DNA of 64,000 nucleotides from Planctomycetota bacterium (lineage in GTDB: Bacteria; Planctomycetota; UBA1135; UBA2386), in NCBI GenBank assembly GCA_016794565.1, contig JAEUHQ010000124.1:62001-126000 (forward strand), read 5' to 3'. Both the position numbers and the translations under genes were made by a program. This document shows, one piece after another, positions 1-9,205 of this stretch. The first letter of the stretch is position 1. Each line of letters opens with the position of its first letter. Below the pieces are notes generated by a model, which was given only the letters and a program-made list of their open reading frames with translations, did not search any database and was not told the DNA's origin.

Positions 1-813
1 ACCGGCTACCACGCCGCGCGGAGCGAAGCGGAGAAGGCGTTCAAGGACTCGACGGTCTACCTCGAGAAGTACATCGAGAAGCCGAGGCACGTCGAGATCC
101 AGATCATGGCCGACCAGCACGGCAACGTCGTGCACCTCGGGGAGCGCGACTGTTCGCTGCAGCGCCGCCACCAGAAGCTCGTCGAGGAGAGTCCCTGTCC
201 GGTGCTCGATCCGGAGACGCGCCAGGCGATGGGCGACGCCGCCGTGCGCCTCGCGAAGGCCGCGAACTACCACTCCGCGGGGACCGTCGAGTTCCTGCTC
301 GACCAGAGCAAGAACTTCTACTTCATCGAGATCAACTCGCGCATCCAGGTGGAGCACCCGGTGACCGAGATGGTCACCGACACCGACCTGATCCGCGAGA
401 TGATCAAGGTCGCTGCCGGAGAGCGCTTGTCCTTCCGCCAGGAGGACATCCGCATGCGAGGGCACGCGATGGAGTTCCGGATCAACGCCGAGGACCCGGA
501 CCACAACTTCAAGCCGAGCCCGGGGACGATCCACACGTTCGTTGCGCCCGCGGGCCCGGGTGTGCGCTGGGACAGCCACGTCTACCAGGGCTACACGGTG
601 CCGCCGCACTACGACTCGATGGTCGGCAAGCTGATCATCCATCGGCCGACGCGGAAGCAGACGATCGAAGTCGCGCGCCGCGCGCTGCACGAGCTGACCC
701 TCGAAGGGATTGCGACGACCGCGGGTCTGTTCCGGCGCATTCTCGACCACTCCGACTTCTGCGCGGGTGAAGTCGACACGGGATTCATCGACCGGTACTT
801 CTCACCGCGCTGA
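1..813 (+). CDS. accC: Biotin carboxylase (acetyl-CoA carboxylase subunit AccC), 5'-truncated
   Basis: Catalyses ATP-dependent carboxylation of biotin on BCCP, the first half-reaction of malonyl-CoA synthesis in the cytoplasm. The window starts inside the gene: frame 1 is open from base 1 and about 270 C-terminal residues are present, against roughly 450 for the family. Visible hallmarks are [26 protein letters not shown], the ATP-grasp segment [16 protein letters not shown] with the catalytic Arg/Glu residues, and the C-terminal [13 protein letters not shown] and YDSMVGKLI blocks. The stop overlaps the start of the next gene (TGATG). The BCCP gene accB commonly precedes accC and would lie outside the window. 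Confidence in the family is high; AccC rather than another biotin-dependent carboxylase subunit is supported by the gene ending right after the BC domain, with no biotinyl domain. Confidence 0.95.
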   Translation, partial: TGYHAARSEAEKAFKDSTVYLEKYIEKPRHVEIQIMADQHGNVVHLGERDCSLQRRHQKLVEESPCPVLDPETRQAMGDAAVRLAKAANYHSAGTVEFLLDQSKNFYFIEINSRIQVEHPVTEMVTDTDLIREMIKVAAGERLSFRQEDIRMRGHAMEFRINAEDPDHNFKPSPGTIHTFVAPAGPGVRWDSHVYQGYTVPPHYDSMVGKLIIHRPTRKQTIEVARRALHELTLEGIATTAGLFRRILDHSDFCAGEVDTGFIDRYFSPR

Positions 814-1487
814 TGGCCTCGATCCGGCATCGTGTGGCCAGCCGGATGCTGCTCGTGGCGAATCTCTCCGTCGCGTCGGCGTCGGCGGCCGCGGTGGTGG
901 CTGCGTTCGTGCGTCCGGCGTTCTTCGGGGTGGACTTCGAACCGGCGAACGCCGCGTTCGGACGGGTGCTCCTGGTCAGGCTCGACACCGGCGTCGCGTG
1001 GGGCCTGTTCCTCGGTGGTGCCGTGCTGCTCGCGTGGAACCTGCTCTGGCTCGTGCGCGGCGACGAACGCCTGCCGCCCGGCAACTGGGTCGTGAGCGAC
1101 ACGCCGTCGGGGCTGGTGCGCGTCGCGCGCGAAGCGCTCGAGAACGGGTTGCGCCTCGCCGGGGAAGCGTTGCCGGAGATCACGCGCCTGCGGGTGCAGA
1201 TCGACACATCGGCGCAGAAACGGATCCTCGTGACAGCCCAGTTCCAGTGCGCCGAGGGCACGAGCAACCTCTCGGCGAGCCAGCGTCTCCGGCAGGTGAT
1301 GGTGGACCGCTTCGGCGAGATGGCACGCCCCGCCGACGGCAGCCGGGTCGAGTTCGATCTCGAGTTCCAGGGGTTCGCCGGTCGGCTGGGCAAGAAGGCG
1401 GGCGACGTGCCGCCGCCGGCCGAGACGGACCACTTCACCGGCCCGAAGTACCCGATCGACGACGAACCCTCGGGAGGCAGTTCATGA
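813..1487 (+). CDS. AmaP-like membrane protein (alkaline shock response anchor family)
   Basis: A 224-residue protein with two N-terminal hydrophobic segments (about residues 15-32 and 65-85, the second WGLFLGGAVLLAWNLLWLV), followed by a soluble domain. The soluble part reads like AmaP/Asp23-type folds: GLVRVAREALENGL, then two beta-rich stretches around ITRLRVQID and RILVTAQFQC, a helix NLSASQRLRQVM, and a last strand SRVEFDLEFQGF. In Gram-positives AmaP anchors Asp23 to the membrane; that role cannot be assumed here because no Asp23 gene is visible. It overlaps accC by 1 bp and the phosphofructokinase gene by 4 bp, so it is probably co-translated with both. The family call rests on topology and pattern only, hence moderate confidence; that it is a membrane protein is solid. 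Confidence 0.55.
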   Translation: MASIRHRVASRMLLVANLSVASASAAAVVAAFVRPAFFGVDFEPANAAFGRVLLVRLDTGVAWGLFLGGAVLLAWNLLWLVRGDERLPPGNWVVSDTPSGLVRVAREALENGLRLAGEALPEITRLRVQIDTSAQKRILVTAQFQCAEGTSNLSASQRLRQVMVDRFGEMARPADGSRVEFDLEFQGFAGRLGKKAGDVPPPAETDHFTGPKYPIDDEPSGGSS

Positions 1488-2536
1488 CGTTGCGTGTGGG
1501 TGTGTTGACCGGTGGCGGCGATGCACCGGGTCTGAATGCGGCGATCTGCGGGCTCGGTCGGCGTCTCCTTGCGAGCGGCGCGGAGCTGATCGGATTCGAA
1601 GACGGCTGGCGCGGCGCCATCGAGGATCGCACGCGGTCGCTGCGCGACGCGAACTTCCAGCATCTGCTCGTCTACGGCGGCACGCTTCTCGGGAGCAGCG
1701 GCGACAACCCGTACAAGAGGGCGGCCGAGTCGGTGCCGAAGGTCCTGGCCACGCTGCAGCGCCACCGGCTCGACGCGCTGGTCGCGATCGGCGGCGAAGG
1801 CACGCTCGGCGCCGCGGATCGTCTCCACCGCGAGCACCAGGTGCCGGTCGTCGGCGTGCCGAAGACGATCGACAACGACCTCGACGCGACGGACTTCACG
1901 TTCGGGTTCTTCTCCGCCGTCGAGGTCGCGACGCGCGCGATGGACGACCTGCGCAGCACGGCCGACTCGCACGGCCGCATCATGGTCGTCGAGTGCATGG
2001 GCCGGCACGCCGGCTGGATCACCGCGTACGCCGGCGTCGCCGCCGGTGCCGAAGCGATCCTCGTACCGGAGAGACCGGTGCACCTCGAAGAACTCTGCGA
2101 CAAGCTGCAGCGACTGCGGGCGACCGGCGCGCGCTCGGCCATCGTCGCCGTGGCCGAGGGGGCGCGCGTCTTCGAGGGTGGGAATTGCCTGTCGTCGACC
2201 GAGAAGGACGAATTCGGCGAGTGGAAGACCGGCGGCACTGCCCAGATCATCGCGCAGCGGCTGCAGGCACTGTTGTCGTGGGACTCGCGGCACCTCGTGC
2301 TCGGTCACCTGCAGCGCGCCGGCAAGCCGATCGCGTTCGATCGCATCTTCGCGCTGCGTCTCGGCGCCCGCGCCGCGCGCCTCGTGCTCGAGAAGCGATT
2401 TGGCTACATGGCCGCGATGCGCGCCGGTGAGATCGTCGACGTGCCCCTGCACGCCGCGGTCGCGGCGCGTAAGGTGCTCGGCGACCAGTTCCTGGATCGA
2501 TACGAGACCTTCTTCCTGCCGATCGGAGGACCATGA
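1484..2536 (+). CDS. pfkA: 6-phosphofructokinase
   Basis: A 350-residue protein that phosphorylates fructose 6-phosphate in glycolysis. The start is the ATG in the 4-bp overlap with the preceding gene, preceded by GGGAGG. Motifs in order: [13 protein letters not shown] (nucleotide loop), [35 protein letters not shown] (catalytic TIDND), CMGRHAGWI, and [10 protein letters not shown]. In E. coli numbering position 104 is Gly (GGEG) while position 124 is Lys (PKTIDND rather than PGTIDND). Gly104 argues for ATP as phosphoryl donor and against the PPi-dependent type (Asp104); the Gly104/Lys124 combination is known from group III actinobacterial ATP-PFKs. Donor use is an inference from these residues. 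Confidence 0.93.
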   Translation: MTLRVGVLTGGGDAPGLNAAICGLGRRLLASGAELIGFEDGWRGAIEDRTRSLRDANFQHLLVYGGTLLGSSGDNPYKRAAESVPKVLATLQRHRLDALVAIGGEGTLGAADRLHREHQVPVVGVPKTIDNDLDATDFTFGFFSAVEVATRAMDDLRSTADSHGRIMVVECMGRHAGWITAYAGVAAGAEAILVPERPVHLEELCDKLQRLRATGARSAIVAVAEGARVFEGGNCLSSTEKDEFGEWKTGGTAQIIAQRLQALLSWDSRHLVLGHLQRAGKPIAFDRIFALRLGARAARLVLEKRFGYMAAMRAGEIVDVPLHAAVAARKVLGDQFLDRYETFFLPIGGP

Positions 2537-3810
2537 ACGTTGCCGCCGGACCGTCGCTCGGTGCTCGCTGCGCTGCGGCCGTGCTGGTGGCCGTCCTTGG
2601 AACCCGGCTCGTCGGCCAGGACCTGCCGCCAGCCCAACCGGCACAGCCGGCGACGCCGCCGCAGAACCCGGGCCTCTTGCCGGGTCAGTTGCCGACGGCG
2701 GGGCCGCAGGGGCAGTTGCCCGTGGTCGGGCGCGGGACGGCCGCCGGTCCGGGTCGCGTCGATCGTCCGCCGCCGAACCCGAACGACTCGACCTGGACGC
2801 AGCTGACCACACCGAGCTTCGCCGGCTTCCCGGTGTTCCCGTCGCGCCTGTCCGGCTACGGCGGGTATCCGCGATCGAGCGCGGCGCCCGGGCTCGGGCC
2901 GGTCGTGCCGCGGCTCCTGGCTTCGGCGGCGCCGGAACCGCCGGGCTGGCCGAAGTGGGCGCGGCTGCGCGACCGCGAGGCGCTGCCGTTCGGTCCCGAC
3001 GCGGCTCTGCTCGTCCGCAACGCGGATCGTGTGTGGTGGCGGTCGGAGCCGGATGCGGCGTTCGTGCCGCTGTTCTTCCACGACAAGATCGTTCCCGTGC
3101 GCGCCGGAGCCGAGGTGCAGGTGCGCCACGTCGGCGAGTTCGAACTGCTGTTCCACGACGGAGGACGCTGGATCGCCCTCGGTCCGGCCGACCTGCACAT
3201 CGCGCAGATGACGGAGACCGAGGTCGTGGGCGAACTGCGCTCGTTCACGCGTCTGCGGCTCCACGGCAGCCAGCGCGCCCACACCCTCGTCCTGCCCGAC
3301 GGTTCACGCCTTCGCATGCCGCCCACGCCGCTGGCCCCCGCGCCGGGTTCCGTGGACGCCAAGGCGGCGCTGCCTCTGCCCCTTCCGCCGCCGATGCTCG
3401 CGCTGCTCGGAGGCACCGCGCAGGAGAGTGCGGACCCCGGCGGGCCCGGCTTCGTTCTGCTCGATCGCGCCGACGAACCCGGCTGGCTCGGCGGGCGCCT
3501 GTCCTTGTTCAACCCGGGCCCCCGCGAGGTGACCGTGACCGGCCCCCTCGGCGAGACGAAGGTCGCGCCGGGGCACCGGATCTGGCTGTTCCTGCGCCCC
3601 TCCGAAGCACCCGTGCCCGCCGGCGTCGCCGCGGGGGACGCGGTGGCCGCGCTCGACGGCGCGGCCATGCGCCTCCAGGCAGCGGTCGACACGACCGTCT
3701 CCTGGTGCGGCGCGCGGATCCGCCTCTCTGCGGGTTGCGCCGCCCGGTTTCAGCCGATACAGGGCCGGCCCTTCGATTCGCCCGCGACATCGCGACCCAA
3801 GCTCCCATGA
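2533..3810 (+). CDS. Secreted protein of unknown function, Pro-rich N-terminus
   Basis: 425 residues. The N-terminus is hydrophobic ([20 protein letters not shown]) with a likely cleavage before QDLPP, so the protein is probably exported. Residues about 30-110 are rich in Pro/Gln/Gly and look disordered. A globular part follows (about 130-260) with many short strands, including [29 protein letters not shown] and [16 protein letters not shown] second beta-rich part (about 300-420) contains [18 protein letters not shown] and [16 protein letters not shown] recognise no catalytic motif. It is translationally coupled at both ends, overlapping the phosphofructokinase gene by 4 bp and the sugar-nucleotide SDR gene by 4 bp, so it is expressed with them; functional linkage is unproven. 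Confidence 0.75.
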   Translation: MNVAAGPSLGARCAAAVLVAVLGTRLVGQDLPPAQPAQPATPPQNPGLLPGQLPTAGPQGQLPVVGRGTAAGPGRVDRPPPNPNDSTWTQLTTPSFAGFPVFPSRLSGYGGYPRSSAAPGLGPVVPRLLASAAPEPPGWPKWARLRDREALPFGPDAALLVRNADRVWWRSEPDAAFVPLFFHDKIVPVRAGAEVQVRHVGEFELLFHDGGRWIALGPADLHIAQMTETEVVGELRSFTRLRLHGSQRAHTLVLPDGSRLRMPPTPLAPAPGSVDAKAALPLPLPPPMLALLGGTAQESADPGGPGFVLLDRADEPGWLGGRLSLFNPGPREVTVTGPLGETKVAPGHRIWLFLRPSEAPVPAGVAAGDAVAALDGAAMRLQAAVDTTVSWCGARIRLSAGCAARFQPIQGRPFDSPATSRPKLP

Positions 3811-4757
3811 CCGACAAACCACGTGCTCTCGTCACCGGCGGCGCCGGCTTCATCGGTTCGCACCTCTGCGAACGACTGCTGGCCGACGGCTGTCAGGTCG
3901 TGGCGATGGACAACCTGATCACCGGCGCGCTCGCCAACATCGAGCACCTCTTCGGAAATCCGGACTTCGTCTTCCATCACCACGACGTCACGAACTTCAT
4001 CCACGTCTCCGGACGCCTCGACTACATCCTGCACTTCGCGTCACCGGCGAGCCCGATCGACTACCTCGAACTGCCCATCCAGACCTTGAAGGTCGGCGCG
4101 CTCGGCACACACAAGGCGCTCGGCCTCGCGAAGGCGAAGGGTGCGCGCTTCCTGCTGGCGAGCACGAGCGAAGTCTACGGCGATCCGCTCGTGCACCCGC
4201 AGCGCGAGGACTACTGGGGCAACGTGAACCCGGTCGGTCCGCGCGGCGTCTACGACGAGGCGAAGCGCTTCGCCGAGGCGATGACGATGGCCTACCAGCG
4301 CACGCACGGTGTCGAGACCAGGATCGTGCGCATCTTCAACACGTACGGGCCGCGCATGCGGCTCAACGACGGGCGTGTGCTGCCCGCGTTCATGAGCCAG
4401 GCGCTCTCCGGCAAGGCTCTGACCGTCTTCGGCGACGGCTCGCAGACGCGCAGCTTCTGTTTCGTCGACGACCTCGTCGAAGGGATCCTGCGGCTGCTGC
4501 GCAGCAACGAGAAGGAGCCGGTGAACATCGGCAACCCGCGCGAGATGTCGATGCTGCAGTTCGGCGAAGCGGTGCAGAAGGCCGTCGGCTCGAAGGTCGC
4601 CATCGAGTTCAAGCCCCTGCCGGTCGACGATCCGAAGGTCCGCCGTCCCGACATCGGCAAGGCGCAGCGCGTGCTCGGGGGCTGGGAGCCGAAGGTGACC
4701 CTCGAAGAAGGGCTGCGTCGCACGACGGAGTACTTCCGCCGCAAGATGGGGAAGTGA
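3807..4757 (+). CDS. UDP-glucuronate decarboxylase-like SDR (UXS family)
   Basis: A 316-residue extended SDR. It has the Rossmann loop GGAGFIGSH at about residues 10-18, the catalytic segment [19 protein letters not shown] (YxxxK), IFNTYGPRM, and [15 protein letters not shown]. The block EVYGDPLxHPQ-YWGNVNPxGxRxxYDE is diagnostic of UDP-xylose synthases, which oxidise and decarboxylate UDP-glucuronate to UDP-xylose. It begins in a 4-bp overlap with the upstream secreted-protein gene and is followed 4 nt later by a PLP enzyme. It would supply UDP-xylose (or a 4-keto-pentose) to the downstream glycan locus, but no UDP-glucose 6-dehydrogenase lies in the window. Related epimerases remain possible; the UXS subfamily signature makes this the better call. 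Confidence 0.85.
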   Translation: MTDKPRALVTGGAGFIGSHLCERLLADGCQVVAMDNLITGALANIEHLFGNPDFVFHHHDVTNFIHVSGRLDYILHFASPASPIDYLELPIQTLKVGALGTHKALGLAKAKGARFLLASTSEVYGDPLVHPQREDYWGNVNPVGPRGVYDEAKRFAEAMTMAYQRTHGVETRIVRIFNTYGPRMRLNDGRVLPAFMSQALSGKALTVFGDGSQTRSFCFVDDLVEGILRLLRSNEKEPVNIGNPREMSMLQFGEAVQKAVGSKVAIEFKPLPVDDPKVRRPDIGKAQRVLGGWEPKVTLEEGLRRTTEYFRRKMGK

Positions 4758-4761
4758 CGCC

Positions 4762-5736
4762 GTGGCCGACGTCGCGGCGATCGCGCTCGAAGTGGGCGCC
4801 GCCGCGCGGCGGATCGAACCGCGGGTCGTGCGCACGCCGTGTCTGCCGGCGGCGCGACTGTCGGCGCTCTGCGGGGCCGAAGTGCGGTGGAAGCTCGAGA
4901 ACGTGCAGCGCACCGGCTCGTTCAAACTGCGCGGCGCCACGAACGCCCTGCTCTGCATGGATCCGGCCACTCGGGCCCGGGGCGTTGTCGCCGCGTCGTC
5001 GGGCAACCACGGACTCGGTCTCGCGGCTGCCGGAGCAGCACTCGGCGCGCGCGTCGCGGTGTTCGTGCCCGAAGCGACGCCGGACGCCAAGGTCGCCGCG
5101 ATCCGTTCGTTCGGCGCGGAGGTCGCTCGTCACGGCGACGACTGCGTCGTGACCGAAGCGTTCGCGCGGGCGGAAGCCGAACGGACCGCCCGTGCCTACG
5201 TGTCGCCGTACAACGACCGCGACGTGATGGCGGGCCAGGGGAGCGTGGCGGTGGAACTGCTCGAGCAGTGGCCCGAGGCGGAGGTCCTCGTGGTTGCCCT
5301 CGGGGGCGGGGGCCTGATCGCGGGAATGGCGGCCTACGCGAAGGCGCTGCGGCCGGACATGGAGGTGATCGCATGTTCGCCGGCGGCGTCGCCGGCGATG
5401 GCGGAGTGCGTGCGGCGGGGCCGCATCGTCGACGTCGTCTGCGGCGAGACCTTGTCCGACAGCACCGCCGGCGGCGTGGAGTCGGACGCGATCACGTTCC
5501 CGCTCTGCTGCGCGCTGGTCGACCGCTTCGTCGAGGTGGAAGAACGCGCCATCGCCCGCGCGATCGTCGACACGCTCGACCACGACCACTTGCTGGTCGA
5601 GGGAGCCGCCGCCGTCGCGATCGCGGCGGCCGCCGCGGACCCGGCGCTGCGCGGCCGCCGGGCCGCCGTCGTGGTGTGCGGCGGCAACCTGCCGGCACCG
5701 CTGCTCGTCCGGGCGCGCGCTCTCGCTGGGGGCTGA
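4762..5736 (+). CDS. PLP-dependent threonine/serine dehydratase-like enzyme
   Basis: 324 residues with a GTG start 4 nt after the preceding stop; no ATG fits the reading frame near it. It is a fold-type II PLP enzyme: the Schiff-base lysine lies in TGSFKLRGA, the Asn loop in SSGNHGLGLA, and the phosphate-binding glycine loop in ALGGGGLIAG. VEGAAAVAIAA and VVCGGN are C-terminal markers of the family. The length matches catabolic threonine dehydratases and serine racemase/hydroxyaspartate ammonia-lyases without an ACT regulatory domain. The likely reaction is deamination of Thr/Ser to a 2-oxo acid; substrate specificity cannot be read from sequence. Its location between two sugar-nucleotide genes may be incidental. 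Confidence 0.85.
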   Translation: MADVAAIALEVGAAARRIEPRVVRTPCLPAARLSALCGAEVRWKLENVQRTGSFKLRGATNALLCMDPATRARGVVAASSGNHGLGLAAAGAALGARVAVFVPEATPDAKVAAIRSFGAEVARHGDDCVVTEAFARAEAERTARAYVSPYNDRDVMAGQGSVAVELLEQWPEAEVLVVALGGGGLIAGMAAYAKALRPDMEVIACSPAASPAMAECVRRGRIVDVVCGETLSDSTAGGVESDAITFPLCCALVDRFVEVEERAIARAIVDTLDHDHLLVEGAAAVAIAAAAADPALRGRRAAVVVCGGNLPAPLLVRARALAGG

Positions 5737-5742
5737 CGGTCG

Positions 5743-5775
5743 TTCAAGTCGGCTGCACGCCGCCACCGATAGGCC
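5743..5775 (+). promoter_or_regulatory. Putative promoter element (TTCAAG ... CGATAGG) ahead of the heptose genes
   Basis: TTCAAG at 5743-5748 and CGAT at 5767-5770 are separated so that CAAG and CGAT lie 18 nt apart. The same arrangement occurs at 17562-17594 and 25363-25390, each before a glycan gene. It lies in the 81-nt gap before hddC-gmhB and leaves a leader of about 36 nt with a GAGAGGA ribosome site. Found by eye; no promoter mapping. Confidence 0.35.
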
Positions 5776-5817
5776 GATGACAGCGGTGCCTCGGTGGTGC
5801 CGCGTCGAGAGGATCGA

Positions 5818-7122
5818 ATGCAGTCGGCGACGACAACGGGAACGGCTCCGGGCGAAGGCGGCGCGTCCGCGCGCTCCGGCTTCACGGCCATGGTGCTCGC
5901 GGGCGGGTTCGGGACGCGTCTGCGTCCGGTTCTCGCCGATCGCCCGAAGGCGTTGGCGCCCGTCGCCGGCGAACCGTTCCTCGCGCGCGTGCTCGACCAG
6001 CTCGCACGCGCCGGCTGCACGAGGGCGATCCTGTGCACCGGCCATCTCGGGGAACAGATCGAACGCGAGTTCGGTCACGACCACGGCGGCATGCCGATCG
6101 TGTACTCGCGCGAAGGCATCCCGCTCGGCACCGCGGGCGCCCTGCGTCACGCGCTGCCGCTCGTCGAGGACGAGGCCGCGCTCGTGGTGAACGGCGACTC
6201 GTACGTCGACGTCGATCTCGCCGCGTTCGTCGCCTGGGCGCGCAGCCGCGGCGACGCACCCTCGCTGATCGCAGTCGACGTACAGGACACCGCGCGCTTC
6301 GGCGCGCTCGGCATCGGCCCCGATGGCCGGGTGGAGTCGTTCGGAGAGAAGGCGGGCTCCGGGCCGGGTGCGATCAACGCCGGTGTCTACTGGCTGCCGC
6401 GCGCCGTGCTCGAGGCCGGACCGTTCGTCGCCCCGTCGTCGCTCGAACGTGACACGCTGCCGCGCTTCGTCGGCCGCGGCCTCGGCGCGTTCCGCTGCGC
6501 CGATCCGTTCCTCGACATCGGCACGCCCGAGTCGTTCGCCCGGTGTGAGGAGTTCTTCGCGTCGTGCGCGGCGCGCGCGCGGCGCGATCGCAGGGGACTG
6601 CTCGTCGTCGATCGAGACGGGACCCTGATCGTCGAACGGAACTACCTCGCCAGCCCGTCGGGCGTCGAACTGCTGCCCGGGGTCGTCGACGGACTGCGCG
6701 CGTTCGCCGAGCACGGCTACGACATCGCCGTCGTGACGAACCAGTCCGGCCTCGCGCGCGGCTACTTCGACGGGCCGACGCTCGACGCGATCCACTCGGA
6801 ACTCGCACGCCAGCTGGCCGACGCGGGCGTCGCGCTGCGCGGCATCTGGCACTGCCCGCATCATCCGGAGCACGGCTGCCGATGCCGGAAGCCGGAGCCG
6901 GAGCTGCTCGAGCGCGCGATGACGACGCTCGGATACTCGCCCGAACAGTGCCTCGTCGTCGGCGACAAGGCCTGTGACATCGAACTCGGCGCACGCCTCG
7001 GTGTGCGCACGGCGCTGGTCCGCACGGGCTACGGCGCCGGCACCGAACGCGACGGGTTGTGTGCCCCGGACGTGGTGGTGGACTCGCTCGCCGCGCTCGC
7101 TGCGCTGGAGGTCCGCTCGTGA
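5818..7122 (+). CDS. hddC-gmhB: Fused heptose-1-phosphate guanylyltransferase (HddC) and heptose-bisphosphate phosphatase (GmhB)
   Basis: 434 residues, two enzymes of one pathway in one chain. Residues about 22-250 form a sugar-phosphate nucleotidyltransferase: LAGGFGTRLRP (27-37), DRPKALAPV, GTAGALR, and the metal-binding NGDSYVDVD. Residues about 260-430 form an HAD phosphatase of the GmhB type: DRDGTL (265-270), VVTNQSGLARG, the zinc ligands CPHHPEHGCRCRKPEP, and GDKACDIE. GmhB removes the 7-phosphate from heptose 1,7-bisphosphate, and HddC then makes the GDP-heptose. The ATG at 5818 is preferred over an in-frame GTG at 5794 because GAGAGGA lies just upstream. The hddA kinase gene follows with a 4-bp overlap, giving the phosphorylation, dephosphorylation and activation steps as a unit. 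No gmhA isomerase gene is visible. Confidence 0.88.
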   Translation: MQSATTTGTAPGEGGASARSGFTAMVLAGGFGTRLRPVLADRPKALAPVAGEPFLARVLDQLARAGCTRAILCTGHLGEQIEREFGHDHGGMPIVYSREGIPLGTAGALRHALPLVEDEAALVVNGDSYVDVDLAAFVAWARSRGDAPSLIAVDVQDTARFGALGIGPDGRVESFGEKAGSGPGAINAGVYWLPRAVLEAGPFVAPSSLERDTLPRFVGRGLGAFRCADPFLDIGTPESFARCEEFFASCAARARRDRRGLLVVDRDGTLIVERNYLASPSGVELLPGVVDGLRAFAEHGYDIAVVTNQSGLARGYFDGPTLDAIHSELARQLADAGVALRGIWHCPHHPEHGCRCRKPEPELLERAMTTLGYSPEQCLVVGDKACDIELGARLGVRTALVRTGYGAGTERDGLCAPDVVVDSLAALAALEVRS

Positions 7123-8252
7123 TCATCAGCAGGACGCCGTTCCGGCTGTCGTTCTTCGGTGGCGGCACGGACTACCCGGAGTGGTACCGGACGCACGGCG
7201 GCGCGGTGCTGTCGACCACGATCGACAAGTACTGCTATCTCAGCTGCCGCTACCTGCCGCCGTTCTTCGACTACCGGTACCGGGTCGTCTGGTCGAAGGT
7301 CGAGAACCGCCGCAGCATCGCCGAGATCGAACATCCCGTCGTACGGTGCCTGCTCGCGCACCACGGTTTCACGCGCGGCGTCGAGGTTCACCACGTCGGC
7401 GACCTGCCGGCGCGCAGCGGCATGGGATCGAGCTCGACGTTCACCGTCGGGCTCCTCCACGCGCTACACGCGCTGCAGGGACGCATGGTCGGCAAGCAGG
7501 CGCTGATGCAGGAGGCGCTGCACGTCGAGCAGGAACTGCTGCGCGAGACCGTCGGCTCTCAGGATCAGGCCGCAGCGGCGCACGGCGGTTTCAACAAGAT
7601 CACGTTCGCGACGACGGGGGAGATCCTCGTGTCGCCGGTCGTGCTGCGTCCCGGGCGCGTGGAAGAACTCGATTCGCACCTGATGCTCTTCTACACGGGC
7701 ATCGTGCGCACCGCCTCGACGGTGGCCGCGACGTACGTCACCGACCTCGGACGAAAGCGGCGTCAGCTGCGGGTCATGCGGGACATGGTCGACGAGGCGA
7801 TCGAGCTGCTCGCGAGCGTCCGGCCGATCGACGGCTTCGGCACGCTCCTCGACGAAGCGTGGTCGATGAAGCGGAGCCTCGGCGCCGGCATCAGCAACGA
7901 CGACGTCGACGACGCGTACGCCCGCGCGAAGGCGGCGGGGGCGCTCGGCGGCAAGATCACGGGCGCGGGAGGCGGCGGTTTCCTCCTGCTGTTCGTGCCG
8001 CCTGACCGGCAGGCGGCGGTCGCGGACGCGCTGCCGGAGCTGGTGCAGGTGCCGTTCCGCTTCGAGTCGTCCGGCAGCCAGATCATCTTCTACGACCGCG
8101 AAGAGGACTTCGCCGAGGCCGAGGCCGCGCGCGAGGGGCGCACGATCCGCGCCTTCCGCGAGGCTTCGCCCGCAACGGGGCAGGTCGCGAGCGACGAATG
8201 GGCGATCCCGCGGCCGCTCGTCGGCGCCGGGGCGCGAGAGGGTCTCGAATGA
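7119..8252 (+). CDS. hddA: D-glycero-alpha-D-manno-heptose 7-phosphate kinase (GHMP kinase)
   Basis: 377 residues with a GTG start inside a 4-bp overlap with hddC-gmhB. It phosphorylates C1 of heptose 7-phosphate using ATP. The N-terminus IISRTPFRLSFFGGGTDYPEW is typical of HddA and related sugar kinases; the GHMP phosphate loop is LPARSGMGSSST (about residues 96-107). HGGFNKITF and the C-terminal KITGAGGGGFLLLF complete the family signature. Length matches HddA (about 340-370). Fucose kinase-like GHMP enzymes share this fold, but the direct coupling to a GmhB-HddC fusion makes the heptose kinase the best reading. It overlaps the following E1 alpha gene by 4 bp. Confidence 0.87.
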   Translation: MIISRTPFRLSFFGGGTDYPEWYRTHGGAVLSTTIDKYCYLSCRYLPPFFDYRYRVVWSKVENRRSIAEIEHPVVRCLLAHHGFTRGVEVHHVGDLPARSGMGSSSTFTVGLLHALHALQGRMVGKQALMQEALHVEQELLRETVGSQDQAAAAHGGFNKITFATTGEILVSPVVLRPGRVEELDSHLMLFYTGIVRTASTVAATYVTDLGRKRRQLRVMRDMVDEAIELLASVRPIDGFGTLLDEAWSMKRSLGAGISNDDVDDAYARAKAAGALGGKITGAGGGGFLLLFVPPDRQAAVADALPELVQVPFRFESSGSQIIFYDREEDFAEAEAAREGRTIRAFREASPATGQVASDEWAIPRPLVGAGAREGLE

Positions 8253-9202
8253 ACATGGAACGAACCAGCACGATCAAACGCGACGACGGCCTGTGGCTGC
8301 TCGAGCGCATGCGCCTCGTCCGGCAGACCAGCCAGCGCATCGCGAAGCTCTATCCGACGAACGTGATGGAGACGCCCGTGCACCTGTGCATCGGTCAGGA
8401 GGCGGTCGCGGCCGGCGTGTGCCGTCACCTCGGCGCGGTCGACAAGCTGTTCCTCGGTCACCGCACGCACGGCCCTGCACTCTGCAAGGGGCTTCCGCTC
8501 GAGAAGCTGATGGCGGAGCTCTATGGCCGCACGACGGGCTGCTCGCACGCGTTCGGCGGTTCGATGCACCTGATCGACGTGGAGCACGGACTGCCCGGCT
8601 CGTCCGCGATCGTCGGCGGCAGCATCGCGCTCGGCACAGGCGCCGCGCTCGCCGCGCAGATGACGGGGCAGCCGTTCGTCGGTGTGTCCTGGTTCGGCGA
8701 CGCCGCCACGAACGCGGGCGTCTTCTACGAGAGCATGAACTTCGCCGCGCTGCGCCGGCTGCCGGTGCTGTTCGTCTGCGAGGACAACGGCTGGTCGAAC
8801 GTGATGCCGAAGAGCGCGCACTCGGCGCACGACATCACGAGCGTCGCCGCGCAGTTCATGCCCACGTCGTGCGCAGACGGCACGGACGTGCTGTCGGTGT
8901 ACGACCTCGCGGGCGCCGCGCTGCGCTCGATCCGCGCCGGCGAAGGGCCCCGCTTCCTGCACTGCAAGACGAAGCGCTGGATGAAACACCAGGGCCCCGA
9001 TGCGTGCGATCTGCCCGACAACGGCATCGACCGGGAGCGCGACTGCCCGATCCGGAAGCTCGAAGCGTTCCTGGCGAAGGCGGGGCTCGCGCAGGCGAAC
9101 GAGTTCTCCGCGCTCGAAGCGCGCATCGAGAAGCAGATCGACGCCGCGATCCGGTTCGCCGAGACCTCGCCGTTCCCGTCCACCGACCTGCTGGAGGTCT
9201 GA
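8249..9202 (+). CDS. Thiamine-diphosphate-dependent E1 component, alpha subunit
   Basis: 317 residues, an E1-alpha-like subunit of the 2-oxo-acid dehydrogenase/transketolase superfamily. Visible are CIGQEAVAAGV near the N-terminus, LGHRTHGPALCKG, the HAFGGSMH segment, GSSAIVGGSIALGTG, and the ThDP/Mg motif running from GDAATNAG to CEDN. The usual GDG is GDA here. The start ATG overlaps hddA by 4 bp, and the beta subunit starts 3 nt after its stop. No lipoyl E2 or E3 gene is nearby, so these subunits probably do not serve a pyruvate dehydrogenase complex. A stand-alone decarboxylase/carboligase role in sugar modification would fit the setting, but this is inference. Confidence 0.85.
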   Translation: MNMERTSTIKRDDGLWLLERMRLVRQTSQRIAKLYPTNVMETPVHLCIGQEAVAAGVCRHLGAVDKLFLGHRTHGPALCKGLPLEKLMAELYGRTTGCSHAFGGSMHLIDVEHGLPGSSAIVGGSIALGTGAALAAQMTGQPFVGVSWFGDAATNAGVFYESMNFAALRRLPVLFVCEDNGWSNVMPKSAHSAHDITSVAAQFMPTSCADGTDVLSVYDLAGAALRSIRAGEGPRFLHCKTKRWMKHQGPDACDLPDNGIDRERDCPIRKLEAFLAKAGLAQANEFSALEARIEKQIDAAIRFAETSPFPSTDLLEV

Positions 9203-9205
9203 GCC

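Noticed and set aside
5777-6190. A plus-strand frame starting at ATG 5777, just after the CGATAGG element
   Set aside because: It is Arg/Ser-rich with no motif and is out of frame with the well-supported HddC-GmhB protein starting at 5818.
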